From contig NZ_JAEUMO010000014.1 in NCBI RefSeq assembly GCF_016793285.1, positions 1 to 36,283 of the forward strand: a stretch of DNA of 36,283 nucleotides, written 5' to 3'. The position numbers were made by a program, and so were the translations under genes. Origin of the DNA: Phenylobacterium sp. GTDB lineage: Bacteria > Pseudomonadota > Alphaproteobacteria > Caulobacterales > Caulobacteraceae. Numbering within the stretch: the stretch's first letter is position 1; the number at the start of each line of letters is the position of its first letter. This document shows, piece after piece, positions 1 to 7,647 of this stretch. Under the pieces are notes generated by a model. It saw nothing but the letters and a program-made list of their open reading frames with translations, did not search any database and was not told the origin of the DNA.

Positions 1-918
1 GATCGCCGGGCGGCCGGGGATGTCGCGGATCTCGGAGAGCGCGCTGGTGCGGCTGGCGCGGCTGAGCGCCTCGTTCCAGAGATCGTTGCCGTTGGCGGCG
101 CGCAGCGCCACCAGCTCGCCCGAGCCGAATCCGGCCACGACCGTGTCGCCCGAAATGGCAGGGCTCGACGCGGCCAGGATACGGGCGCTCTCGGCCAGGG
201 CCTGGTAGGTCCAGGCCGCCGCGCCGGTGGCGGCGTCGAAGGTCAGCAGCGTGTTGTCCAGCGCGATCACGAAGACCCGGCCGTTCGACACGGTGGGCGC
301 GCCGTGGATCGACTCGCTGGTCTTGGTCCGCCAGCCGATGGCGCCGGTCCTGGCGTCCATCTGCAGCACTTCGCGGTAGCCCGACGAGACGTAGAGCTTG
401 CCGTCCGCATAGGCGACGCCGCCACCGAACGCCAGCTTGTCGCGCTTGTTGTCGCCGGGGTTCGTGCCCGTGCGCCAGAGCGTCTCGCCGTTGCGGGCGT
501 CGACGGCGACCACGCGGCCGTCGGCGTCCATCACGAACACCTTGCCGTCGGCGGCCACCGGGGGGGCGGTGACGTAGCGGCCGCGCTTCTGGCCCTGGCC
601 GAAGCTGCGGCGCCACGAGATGGAGAGGTTGGCGGCCGCGTCGATCGCGCCGACCGCCTGCTCGGGATTGCCGCCCGGCAGCGGCCAGGACTCCATGCGC
701 ACTGCCGGCGGCAGCGAGAAGTCGACGCCCTTCAGGGCTTCGGCAGGCTCCAGCCGCTGGTCGGCCGGTATGATCGAGATACGCTGGCCTTCGCCCGCGA
801 GTTCGGCCGGCCCCTTGTCCTTCTTGGCGAAGGGATTGAGGTTGCCGACCGTCGAGCAGCTCGACGCGCCGAGCGCCGCGACCAGGACGGCGGCGAGATA
901 GGTCGAGCGGCGGATCAT
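1..918 (-). CDS. bamB: Outer membrane protein assembly factor BamB (partial, C-terminus outside window)
   Basis: This is the lipoprotein of the BAM complex, which helps insert beta-barrel proteins into the outer membrane. About 306 N-terminal residues are visible and the gene runs off the left edge. The N-terminus is a lipoprotein signal: two arginines, a hydrophobic stretch, then a lipobox-like ALGASSC with Cys21. The body has repeated PQQ-type beta-propeller blades of the form 'GKVFVMDADGRVVAVDARNG..LWR', 'GAIGWRTK' and 'TLLTFDAATGAAAW'. The ATG overlaps the stop of the upstream TPR gene by 4 bp (ATGA), so the two are probably translationally coupled. In many alphaproteobacteria der (engA) follows, but that position is outside the window. 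Family call is firm; the -3 lipobox residue (Ala) is slightly unusual. Confidence 0.93.
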   Translation of the reverse strand, partial: MIRRSTYLAAVLVAALGASSCSTVGNLNPFAKKDKGPAELAGEGQRISIIPADQRLEPAEALKGVDFSLPPAVRMESWPLPGGNPEQAVGAIDAAANLSISWRRSFGQGQKRGRYVTAPPVAADGKVFVMDADGRVVAVDARNGETLWRTGTNPGDNKRDKLAFGGGVAYADGKLYVSSGYREVLQMDARTGAIGWRTKTSESIHGAPTVSNGRVFVIALDNTLLTFDAATGAAAWTYQALAESARILAASSPAISGDTVVAGFGSGELVALRAANGNDLWNEALSRASRTSALSEIRDIPGRPAI

Positions 919-1703
919 TGCGGCGGCAGGCCTTCGGCTTGCGGAACGGGCATCGGCTGGCCCGGGGCTCCGGGCGGCATCGCGCCCGGCGGCATCTGCG
1001 TCGGCGCGGGCGGCGGCAGCGCCTGGGCGGCCTTCACGACGGCGGGCACCGACTTGGCCGAGCCCGAATCGATCAGGCCGATGGCGGCCTGCGCCCGGGC
1101 CTGGGCGCCCTGCTGAGCGTCGATCGACTGGCTGATCAGTTGGAAATCGCCGCGCGCGCCTTGGAGGTCGCCAGCTCTCAGCTTGGCGAACGCCAGCGCC
1201 TCGCGGGCCTGGATCTTGTAAGGCCGGCCATCTTCCATCAGCGGCTTCAAACGCCCCTCCAGATCCTTCAGGGGAGCGGTGTCGAGGAGCGCGAAGGCGG
1301 ATTTGAGGCGGGCCGCGTCACCCAGGACCTCGTCGGTCGCGGCCTTGGCCGCCTCGTCGTAGAGGCGCGAGGCGGCGGCGCCGTCCCTGGCGCGTTCGGC
1401 GTCGGCGGCCAGGTGCATCAGCGCCATGGCTTTGTAGGCGCCGGACTGGCTCTTGGAGACCTCGGTCCACAGGGTCTTGGCGCCCTCGCGGTCACCGGCG
1501 ACGAAGGCGTCCATGGCCTGCGCGTACTGCTCCGAGGCCTTGTCGGTCTGCCTGGTGCGCCAGGTGTCCCAGCCCCAGTAGCCCAGGACGGCGATCAGGG
1601 CGGCGGCGGCCACACCCAGCATCCAGGGCAGCGCCTTGCGGGCGAACTGCTTATAGCGGTCGGAGCGAAGCTGCTCTTCGACCTCTTCGAATAGATCCGT
1701 CAC
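915..1703 (-). CDS. TPR-repeat inner membrane protein (YfgM/TPR_21-like)
   Basis: 262 residues: a short cytoplasmic N-terminus (MTDLFEEVEEQLRSDRYKQF), one membrane helix at about residues 25-45, then a periplasmic helical tetratricopeptide-like domain (about 50-220) and a Pro/Gly/Met-rich tail. This is the architecture of YfgM-family proteins, described in enterobacteria as SecYEG/chaperone-associated. In alphaproteobacteria this gene usually sits directly before bamB, as here (4-bp ATGA overlap). The start is GTG and its Shine-Dalgarno is weak (GGAG about 10 nt upstream). A good housekeeping-type promoter lies 28 nt or so upstream of it. A role in envelope protein secretion or folding is inferred from family and neighbour. 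Confidence 0.85.
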   Translation of the reverse strand: MTDLFEEVEEQLRSDRYKQFARKALPWMLGVAAAALIAVLGYWGWDTWRTRQTDKASEQYAQAMDAFVAGDREGAKTLWTEVSKSQSGAYKAMALMHLAADAERARDGAAASRLYDEAAKAATDEVLGDAARLKSAFALLDTAPLKDLEGRLKPLMEDGRPYKIQAREALAFAKLRAGDLQGARGDFQLISQSIDAQQGAQARAQAAIGLIDSGSAKSVPAVVKAAQALPPPAPTQMPPGAMPPGAPGQPMPVPQAEGLPPQ

Positions 1704-1738
1704 TTCAGGGGGGCTCCGCCGCCAAACGAGGGGCGGAA

Positions 1739-1765
1739 CCTATAGCGCCCCGCCATGCGTCTCAA
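1739..1765 (-). promoter_or_regulatory. Candidate housekeeping promoter of the TPR-bamB operon
   Basis: On the minus strand TTGAGAC (1765-1759), a 12-nt spacer, then GCTATAGG (1746-1739). This resembles the Caulobacter sigma-73 consensus TTGaCgS-N10-14-GCTANAWC. The expected transcript start near 1732 gives a leader of about 28 nt. Found by eye; no transcript data. Confidence 0.45.
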
Positions 1766-1768
1766 GGG

Positions 1769-1784
1769 GCGCCTCAAGAGGCGC
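1769..1784. repeat. Short perfect inverted repeat in divergent intergenic region
   Basis: GCGCCTC-AA-GAGGCGC, 7-bp arms with a 2-nt centre, directly upstream of the candidate -35 of the TPR-bamB promoter and between that gene and the divergent small ORF. It could be an operator or chance in GC-rich DNA. Confidence 0.3.
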
Positions 1785-1857
1785 GGGACGCGGCGCGGGC
1801 GTCGTCCTGGAACGCTCCCGCGCGCCGCGGCTTTGCAAGACGCAAGGAGGCGCTCAG

Positions 1858-2067
1858 ATGGGTGAACCGAACCGCCGGGCCGTCGAGGCCGAAGGCATGC
1901 CGGGCGAGGCCGACACGACGCGCGTTGGGCATGCGACGAGGATCCCGGATCGCGATCCGGACGACAACCCTGCGCTCGGCGCCGAGGCCGACGAGCGGCA
2001 GACGCGGCGCCAGGCTCCGGACAGCGCAGGCCCCGGCGAAGGCGGCGAGGACGACAGCATCGGCTGA
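1858..2067 (+). CDS. Small acidic, probably disordered protein of unknown function
   Basis: A 69-residue ORF preceded by a near-perfect Shine-Dalgarno (AAGGAGG at 1844-1850, 7 nt before the ATG), the best in the neighbourhood and the main reason to call it. The product is rich in Asp, Glu, Arg, Gly and Pro, has no hydrophobic segment, no Cys and no recognisable motif, and ends in a run of acidic residues (GEGGEDDSIG). It is convergent with the AraC-type regulator, with 3 bp between the stop codons. I do not recognise the family. It could also be a spurious ORF in GC-rich DNA, so confidence is moderate. Confidence 0.5.
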   Translation: MGEPNRRAVEAEGMPGEADTTRVGHATRIPDRDPDDNPALGAEADERQTRRQAPDSAGPGEGGEDDSIG

Positions 2068-2070
2068 CGC

Positions 2071-2946
2071 TCAGGCCGTCTCCGTAGCCTTCCTGGCGGC
2101 GGCCGCGGCGGTGGTCAGCGGCGTCGGGCGGGCGAAGTAGGCGCGCGGCGCCATGCCCATGAAGTGCTTGAAGTCGCGGACGAACTGCGGCTGATCGGCG
2201 TAGCGCTCGTCCAGCACCCGCGCCCACTCGCCCAGCGGCGCCGCGCGCAGGTTGGCCGACGAGCGCAGGAACCTCTGGCGACGCATGAGCAGCTTCGGCG
2301 GCAGGCCGATGTAGTCGCGCGTGAGTCGCTCCAGTTGGCGTGTGGACAGGCCGAGGCGGCCGGCCCAGTCGGCGACCGACGCCACCTCCGGGTCGTTCAG
2401 AGCCACGTGCAGTTCGACCAGCGTGGCGTCGAGCGGCGCGCGGGCCTCGAGACGGCGCAGGAGCCAGGCGTCGAGCGCGGCCGCATAGCCTGCATCTCCG
2501 CCGGCCGCGGCGACCGCTTCGAGGAGCGCCGCCGCCGCCTCGCCCAGGACCTCCGACAGCGGATGCAGGCGGTCGACGTAGCCCGCCGCCGCGGCGTCGC
2601 TGAGCAAGGGCCACCCGGCGGGGAGCAGGCCCGCGGAAACCATCACAGCGCCGGGGCCACCCCAGACGCGTGCCGCGCGACTGAGCGCGCCCGTCATGAC
2701 CGCGTGAGGCCCCGCGGCCGCGTGGGTGGCGCCGTCAGCGAAGGCGATCCGCCAATCTCCGGCCAGCAGCAGGCGCAGGTACGCGCCCTCGGGATGGAGC
2801 AGGTCTTCGACCGGCCGGGCGCCGTCGTTGCGGACGACGTAGTAGAAGATCACCGCGTCGCCGAGCGCCGGCGCCGGCGGCAGGAAACGGACGGACACCT
2901 CCCCCATCGCGGCCTCGGCCTCCCGGGTTTCGCCGACCTCCAGCAT
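2071..2946 (-). CDS. AraC-family transcriptional regulator
   Basis: 291 residues. The C-terminal third carries the AraC double helix-turn-helix: first HTH around 'VASVADWAGRLGLSTRQLERLTRDYIG', second around 'YADQPQFVRDFKHFMGMAPRAYF', with the usual 'PQF.R.FK...G.aP..Y' signature. The N-terminal ~160 residues look like the beta-rich sensor domain seen in regulators annotated with DUF6597-like N-termini ('VRFLPPAPALGDAVIFYYVVRN..'). It probably binds a small hydrophobic or aromatic ligand, but neither ligand nor target can be read from sequence. It sits alone, convergent with the small ORF, 45 bp downstream of the histidine kinase start-of-stop boundary and on the same strand. Confidence 0.85.
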   Translation of the reverse strand: MLEVGETREAEAAMGEVSVRFLPPAPALGDAVIFYYVVRNDGARPVEDLLHPEGAYLRLLLAGDWRIAFADGATHAAAGPHAVMTGALSRAARVWGGPGAVMVSAGLLPAGWPLLSDAAAAGYVDRLHPLSEVLGEAAAALLEAVAAAGGDAGYAAALDAWLLRRLEARAPLDATLVELHVALNDPEVASVADWAGRLGLSTRQLERLTRDYIGLPPKLLMRRQRFLRSSANLRAAPLGEWARVLDERYADQPQFVRDFKHFMGMAPRAYFARPTPLTTAAAAARKATETA

Positions 2947-2991
2947 AGCCGCCGAACAGGGTTTCGCGAACAGCCCCGGCGACGCCGCGCC

Positions 2992-4875
2992 TCAACCGGC
3001 CTTGCGGTCCCCGGTCGCGCGGGCCCGTTCATAGGGCAACCAGAGGGTGACCAGGGTCCCGCCGTCGACGCTCGACCGGCACTCCAGGAGGCCGTGCAGG
3101 GATTGCGCCCGCGCGGCGATGTTGCCCAGTCCCTTGCCCGGCCGATCCGCCTGGGCCTGGTCGAACCCCCGGCCGTTGTCGGCGACATAGGCGGCGATGC
3201 CGGGGATTCCGTCACGCGTCTCCTCGCCGCACCCGATGCGCATCTCGGTCGCATCCGAGTGGGAGAGCACATTGCCGATCGCCTCCTGGAAGATGCGCAA
3301 CACATGCAGCGCGTTGGTCGCGTCGAGCCAGGGCACGGGCCCACAGCGCCCCACCTCCCATCTGCAGGCGATCCCGGCGTCGCGCAGATCGCCGGCCATG
3401 CGGTGACGCAGGTTGCCGATCAACGCGACCAGATCGCCCTCGACCGGCTCCAGCGAGTCGACCGTGATCTTCAGGTCCGCAAGGGCGCGGCTCAGGGTCT
3501 TGATCGTGCTGTCCGGCTGCTTCTGCTGGCGCGCGACGGCGAGCGCGGTGATCAGGTTCGAGCCGATGCCGTCGTGCATCTCCTGCATCAGCCGTTCGCG
3601 CTCGCTGGCGACGGCGCCGGCGACGACGAGATCGCGCCGCGACGCCTCGCTGGCCGCCAGTTCGGCCCGGGTCTCGGCGATGCGCTGCTCCAGCGTCGCG
3701 TTGGCCGCCTCGAGTCCGGCGAAGGCGTCCAGCGCCCGCTTGCCGAACACCATCAGGAACGCCACGCAGTAGATGCAGCCACTGAAGACGGTCAGGTAGA
3801 AATCGTGGACCTTCCAGCCGCTGCCTCCCCCGGCCAGGAGGAAGTCGTAGACCCCGGCGAAGGGCATCAGCAGCACGACGATAGCCAGGACGACATGGCC
3901 GGGCGTGCGGTCTCGCCTCAGGTCGAGCAGGCCGAGGAGCGCGCCGCCCAGCCCGATCAGCGTGGTGGGCACGTAGAGGATGAGGTTCGACAGCGAGAAC
4001 GCGGCATGGACCGCCACGATGGGGATCCCCAGTGCGAACAGCGCGGCGATGACCGGCCCGCGATGCGGCATCTTGAGGAAGGACGCGTAGAAGGCGGTGG
4101 TCGCCACGGTCGCGAAGTAGGTCGCGTAGACCGTCAAGGCATTGAACAACGCCATGTCGAACGGCGTGACCTCGGCGAAGTACTGGTAGTTTCGGAGGAA
4201 CCAGAGGCCCGCGGCCAGCGCCAGCCAGAGCAGCTCCACCTCGCGCCGCCGGCCCAGCCAGACCAGCACCGCCAGTCCGCCCAGCGCCAGCATGGCCGCG
4301 TTGGCGGCCATCGGTGCGGTGATCTGCCAGAAGTACTGCGACTGATAGAAGGCCTGCACCGCCGCGTTGGGCCCGACGATCACGCGCCCGACACCGACCG
4401 ACTCCTCCGAAACGGCGCGGATGAGGATCTCGTTCTGACCCGGCTTCAGGGCCCCGGCGGGCAGCGGGACCAGGAAGGGCCGATACCAGGCGAGCTTCTG
4501 GTCGCTGACGCGGGCGAAGTTGCGGAACACCTCCGCGCCGTTGACGAACACGATGAACTGATTGCGCGTGCTGGCGGTGTAGAGGGCGAGAGGATCGGGG
4601 CCCAGCGCGCCGCGGTCGAACCGGAACCGGCCCTGGACCGTGTGGTAGTCGCCGGTCCGCCAGTGCGTCTCGTGCATCCGGTAGATGTGGGGCGATGCGG
4701 CTCGGACCCAGCCGCGGGTCGGAATCTCCAGACCGGGGGAGAGCACGAAGTCGCCATCCGTGAACTCGATGACCGGCCCGCCCTCGGCCGCGGACGTCGT
4801 GAACGTGTTCGGCGATTGCGCCCGGGCCGCGCCGGGGGCGAGCAGCAGCAGGACGATGAGCAGGGCTAGCCGCAT
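2992..4875 (-). CDS. Seven-TM (7TMR-DISM-type) sensor histidine kinase
   Basis: 627 residues. Signal peptide at 1-20 (cleavage after ARA), then an extracytoplasmic beta-rich, galactose-binding-like domain (about 25-175), seven predicted membrane helices (about 185-377), a coiled-coil linker (385-425), and a NarL/UhpB-class kinase core. The phospho-accepting His434 lies in 'QEMHDGIGSNL', the N-box is 'FQEAIGNVLSHS' (529-540), and the G-boxes are 'VADNGRGF' and 'GKGLGNIAARA'. This is the 7TMR-DISM receptor plan, known for sensing carbohydrate or other small molecules. Its gene follows the LuxR-type response regulator by 21 bp in one operon, so the two are almost surely partners. The ligand is unknown. 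Confidence 0.9.
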   Translation of the reverse strand: MRLALLIVLLLLAPGAARAQSPNTFTTSAAEGGPVIEFTDGDFVLSPGLEIPTRGWVRAASPHIYRMHETHWRTGDYHTVQGRFRFDRGALGPDPLALYTASTRNQFIVFVNGAEVFRNFARVSDQKLAWYRPFLVPLPAGALKPGQNEILIRAVSEESVGVGRVIVGPNAAVQAFYQSQYFWQITAPMAANAAMLALGGLAVLVWLGRRREVELLWLALAAGLWFLRNYQYFAEVTPFDMALFNALTVYATYFATVATTAFYASFLKMPHRGPVIAALFALGIPIVAVHAAFSLSNLILYVPTTLIGLGGALLGLLDLRRDRTPGHVVLAIVVLLMPFAGVYDFLLAGGGSGWKVHDFYLTVFSGCIYCVAFLMVFGKRALDAFAGLEAANATLEQRIAETRAELAASEASRRDLVVAGAVASERERLMQEMHDGIGSNLITALAVARQQKQPDSTIKTLSRALADLKITVDSLEPVEGDLVALIGNLRHRMAGDLRDAGIACRWEVGRCGPVPWLDATNALHVLRIFQEAIGNVLSHSDATEMRIGCGEETRDGIPGIAAYVADNGRGFDQAQADRPGKGLGNIAARAQSLHGLLECRSSVDGGTLVTLWLPYERARATGDRKAG

Positions 4876-4896
4876 CGCGCGCGCCCCGGCGGCGTC

Positions 4897-5541
4897 CTAG
4901 CGCGACAGCCACCCCTGGGACGATGCTTCGAACAGAGCTTCCGCACGGCTGTTCACCTCGAGCTTCCGGTAGATGTTCTTGATGTGCGTGCCAATCGTAT
5001 TGCCCGAGACCGTCAGGATCTCGGCGCATTCGGCGTTCGAGAATCCGCGCGACAGCAGGTTCAGCACTTCGTACTCGCGCTCGGACAGGGGCGAGGCCAT
5101 CGGGCGCGCCGGCGCGCGGGGATCGGGCCGGATTTCCCCGAGCAACTGGCGCGCGATGATCGGGCTGATCGGCGATCCACCGCGGCGGATCTCGCGGATC
5201 GCGGCCATGCAGTCTTCGATCCGCTCGTCCTTGAGCAGGTATCCGCGGGCTCCGGCGCGGATGGCGTCCAGCACCTTGTTCTGGTTCGCGAAGACCGTGA
5301 CCACGAGGATGTCGGTGTCGCGTCCGGTCAGCGCTTCCGTCCGGATCAGCGAGACGCCGCTGCCGTCCGGGAGCCCGAGATCGCAGAGCAGCACGTCGTA
5401 GCCCCCCGCCTCGATCATTCCCTCCGCCTCGGCCACGTTTGCGGCCGTGGCCGTCAGCAGCATGTCCTCGCATCCGCCGATCGCGCTGGAAAGGTGATCG
5501 CGCATCACCGGATCGTCTTCGACGACAGCGACTCGGATCAT
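4897..5541 (-). CDS. NarL/FixJ-family response regulator (LuxR-type HTH)
   Basis: 214 residues from the ATG at 5541, chosen because it has a good ribosome site (GAGGGGA) and gives the canonical start 'MIRVAVVEDDP'. A longer reading frame upstream adds 56 residues unlike any receiver domain. The receiver domain (1-120) has acidic pocket E8/D9/D10, phospho-acceptor D54 ('LLCDLGLPDGSG'), T82 and K104. The C-terminal LuxR HTH (about 148-208) reads 'LSEREYEVLNLLSRGFSNAECAEIL...GTHIKNIYRKL'. It precedes the membrane kinase in the same operon and is divergent from the secreted protein at 5690. The shared 148-bp gap contains an 18-bp palindrome that is a candidate binding site. Confidence 0.93.
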   Translation of the reverse strand: MIRVAVVEDDPVMRDHLSSAIGGCEDMLLTATAANVAEAEGMIEAGGYDVLLCDLGLPDGSGVSLIRTEALTGRDTDILVVTVFANQNKVLDAIRAGARGYLLKDERIEDCMAAIREIRRGGSPISPIIARQLLGEIRPDPRAPARPMASPLSEREYEVLNLLSRGFSNAECAEILTVSGNTIGTHIKNIYRKLEVNSRAEALFEASSQGWLSR

Positions 5542-5605
5542 CTGCGGTTCCCCTCGGCTCACTCGCGCTTGGTCTGGAAAGATGCGCCATCCCCCTGCCC
5601 AGACT

Positions 5606-5623
5606 ATCACCTGATCGGGTGAT
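5606..5623. promoter_or_regulatory. 18-bp palindrome, candidate operator between response regulator and secreted-protein gene
   Basis: ATCACCtGATCgGGTGAT: 6-bp perfect arms around a GATC core, one mismatched pair. On the minus strand it lies just downstream of TTGACC (5633-5628), so it would fall between -35 and -10 of a possible promoter for the two-component operon. It is the only strong dyad in this divergent region, which suggests autoregulation or regulation of the secreted protein. Confidence 0.5.
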
Positions 5624-5689
5624 CGACGGTCAAGCTGCCGAACCCCTACCCAATGAGGCAGGCCATGCCGGCCTCGGAGGGAGTTTCGC

Positions 5690-6742
5690 ATGTTCACCAA
5701 GGTCGTCACCTCGCTCGCGCTGGTGTTCAGCAGCGCCAGCGTCGTCGCATTCAGCCCCGTTCAGGCCCAGGCCCAGCCGAGGCCGTTCACCCAGTGCGTG
5801 AAGAACGTGTTTGGAACCGGCATCGTCGCCAAGGTGCGATGGTACGATCCCAGGAAGGTCGAGCTCATCCCCGGCGCGAAGACCGATGACCCCCAGACCC
5901 CCGCCGATGAGACGATCGGCGAACTCAAGCCGATCGGCGGCCAGCGGATCCAGCCGATACGCGAGGAAAACATCGCCGTCGGAGAGCAGTCCTGCTTCTT
6001 CGGCTTCGCCGGCGCACAACCCAAGCACTTCGCCATCGTCTCGGTGGTGGGCGGGGAGTATCTCAACGAGGCGGTCACGATCGCGGCCGGCACGGTCGTG
6101 GGCGTCGTGGGCGGCGTCGCCTGCGCTCTGACGGCAGGGACCACCTGCCCCGCGGTCGCCGCGGCGGTCGGCGGCGCGGTGTCCGCGGTCGGCATGGCGC
6201 TGCCCGACGCCAAGGCCGTCTTCTACGTCGGCACGCCCGGAGGCGAAGCCCCTGAGGGTGTCGTCTCATCCGTGCTCGAAGTGTCGGGTACGGCCTGGTC
6301 GCCGGCCGCCTTCGACAGCACCCTGGGCGTGGCTCAGGCCATCTATCGGGCGAACATCGACTTCTGTCACTCGGACCTGAGCGATACGGCGACGGGCGAC
6401 AACATCACGGTCGAGTTCCTTGCAAACGGGACGCCCGTCGGCCGGCAGGTGATCAAGGGCAATACCTCGGATTGCGGCGCGCTTTCGCGGGGCTATCTCG
6501 AAACCGCCATCGCCACGACGAAGATCGTCAGCGCGATTCGGGTCAGCACCAGTGGCGGCGACGCGATGTACGTCGATCAGGCGCGCCTTTTCCGCAACGG
6601 CAAGGTGATCGTCTGGGACGGCCGCAACAACGGCGGCGGCTGGTGCCTCTCGACCGATCCCAACGACTACAAGGGCGGCTGGGAGAACAACGTCGTCGGC
6701 GCCTGCCAGCGGACCTACACCTTCGCCAGCCCGGCGAACTGA
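5690..6742 (+). CDS. Secreted protein of unknown function, two-domain
   Basis: 350 residues with a strong Shine-Dalgarno (GGAGGGAG at 5676-5683). Sec signal peptide at 1 to about 27 (cleavage near AQA). Residues 30-125 form a beta-rich segment with Cys36 and Cys102. Residues 128-172 are a Gly/Ala/Val-rich, glycine-zipper-like hydrophobic stretch that could pack in or against a membrane. Residues 190-350 look like a beta-sandwich carrying four Cys, with 'TGDNITVEFLANGTPVG', 'VSAIRVSTSGGDAMYVDQARLF' and 'WDGRNNGGGWCLSTDPND'; this is loosely reminiscent of PLAT/lectin-like carbohydrate- or lipid-binding folds. I do not recognise the family. Divergent from the two-component operon, so it is a natural candidate target of that system. 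Confidence 0.75.
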   Translation: MFTKVVTSLALVFSSASVVAFSPVQAQAQPRPFTQCVKNVFGTGIVAKVRWYDPRKVELIPGAKTDDPQTPADETIGELKPIGGQRIQPIREENIAVGEQSCFFGFAGAQPKHFAIVSVVGGEYLNEAVTIAAGTVVGVVGGVACALTAGTTCPAVAAAVGGAVSAVGMALPDAKAVFYVGTPGGEAPEGVVSSVLEVSGTAWSPAAFDSTLGVAQAIYRANIDFCHSDLSDTATGDNITVEFLANGTPVGRQVIKGNTSDCGALSRGYLETAIATTKIVSAIRVSTSGGDAMYVDQARLFRNGKVIVWDGRNNGGGWCLSTDPNDYKGGWENNVVGACQRTYTFASPAN

Positions 6743-6763
6743 GCGGGCCAGGCCATGCACAGC

Positions 6764-6795
6764 CGGGACCGGGCCGCAGCAGCGGTCCGGTCCCG
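6764..6795. terminator. Bidirectional terminator-like hairpin between convergent genes
   Basis: 14-bp arms (CGGGACCGGGCCGC at 6764-6777; GCGGTCCGGTCCCG at 6782-6795) with one mismatch and a 4-nt loop, placed between the stop of the secreted protein and the stop of panB. There is only a short T run on the + side (CCGTTTCG), so termination efficiency is uncertain, but position and stem strength fit a shared terminator. Confidence 0.6.
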
Positions 6796-6817
6796 CGCCG
6801 TTTCGGGGGTAGGCTCC

Positions 6818-7645
6818 CTACCCTGCCTTGGCGAAGTAGATCTCGGCCGGCCCCGGGAACTTCCGTTGCCGCACGTCGTCGGCATAGGCGGCGACGGACT
6901 TGCCGATCTGGGTGCGCAGATCGCCGTAGCGGCGGACGAACTTGGGGGTCCAGTCGAAGAGGCCCAGCATGTCGTCGGTGACGAGGATCTGGCCGTCGCA
7001 GCCGACCGACGCCCCGATGCCGATGGTGGGCACGGTGATGGCTTCGGTGATCTCGCGGGCGAGCCCCTCGGCGACCCCTTCGACGACGACGGCGAAGGCG
7101 CCGGCTTCGGCGGTGGCGCGGGCTTCGTCGAGAATGCGACGGCGCTCGTGGTCGAGCTTGCCCTTGGCCTTGAAGCCGCCGTCGACGAGAACGGCCTGGG
7201 GCCGCAGGCCCACGTGGCCCATCACGGGGATGCCGCGCTTCACGAGGTATTCGATGTTGGCGACGATGGTCTCGCCGGCCTCGACCTTCACGGCCGACGC
7301 GCCGGTCTCCTTCATGATCCGCGAGGCGTTCGCGAACGCCTCTTCCGGACTACCCTCGTAGCTTCCGAAGGGCATGTCGACCACGACCATGGCGCGGCGC
7401 GACCCCCGCATCACCGCCTGGCCGTGCAGGATCATCATCTCAAGCGTGACGCCGACGGTGTTGGGCAGACCGTGGACGACCATGCCGACGCTGTCGCCGA
7501 CGAGCATCAGATCGCAATGCTGGTCGAGGATCTCCGCCATCGGCGCGGTGTAGGCGGTGAGGCAGACGATGGGGACCCCACCCTTGCGCGCGCTGATATC
7601 CGGCGCGGCGAGGCGACGGACCGTCTCCTGGCGATGCGAAGACAC
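6818..7645 (-). CDS. panB: 3-methyl-2-oxobutanoate hydroxymethyltransferase (ketopantoate synthesis)
   Basis: PanB transfers a hydroxymethyl group from 5,10-methylene-THF to alpha-ketoisovalerate, the first committed step of pantothenate/CoA synthesis. 275 residues from the GTG at 7645, chosen for its AGGAG site 8 nt upstream and for giving the expected N-terminus 'VSSHRQETVRRLAAPDI'; the frame extends further upstream without family similarity. Diagnostic motifs are 'CLTAYTAPMA', the metal-binding 'LMLVGDSVGMVVHG', 'GHVGLRPQ' and 'VVEGV'. It starts 2 bp after the stop of the first-listed anti-sigma candidate, so it is probably read through from the ECF triplet. panC is not adjacent. Confidence 0.95.
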   Translation of the reverse strand: MSSHRQETVRRLAAPDISARKGGVPIVCLTAYTAPMAEILDQHCDLMLVGDSVGMVVHGLPNTVGVTLEMMILHGQAVMRGSRRAMVVVDMPFGSYEGSPEEAFANASRIMKETGASAVKVEAGETIVANIEYLVKRGIPVMGHVGLRPQAVLVDGGFKAKGKLDHERRRILDEARATAEAGAFAVVVEGVAEGLAREITEAITVPTIGIGASVGCDGQILVTDDMLGLFDWTPKFVRRYGDLRTQIGKSVAAYADDVRQRKFPGPAEIYFAKAG

Positions 7646-7647
7646 GA

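Noticed and set aside
2164-4869. Very long + strand open frame (about 900 codons) opposite the histidine kinase and AraC genes
   Set aside because: Antisense shadow of high third-position GC. Composition is Arg/Gln/Gly/Asp-rich without domains, while the minus-strand frames carry clear kinase and AraC motifs.
3212-5590. Long minus-strand frame (about 790 codons) overlapping kinase and response regulator
   Set aside because: Out-of-frame reading of the same strand; Arg/Pro/Ala-rich with no domain, and the true frames are recognisable.
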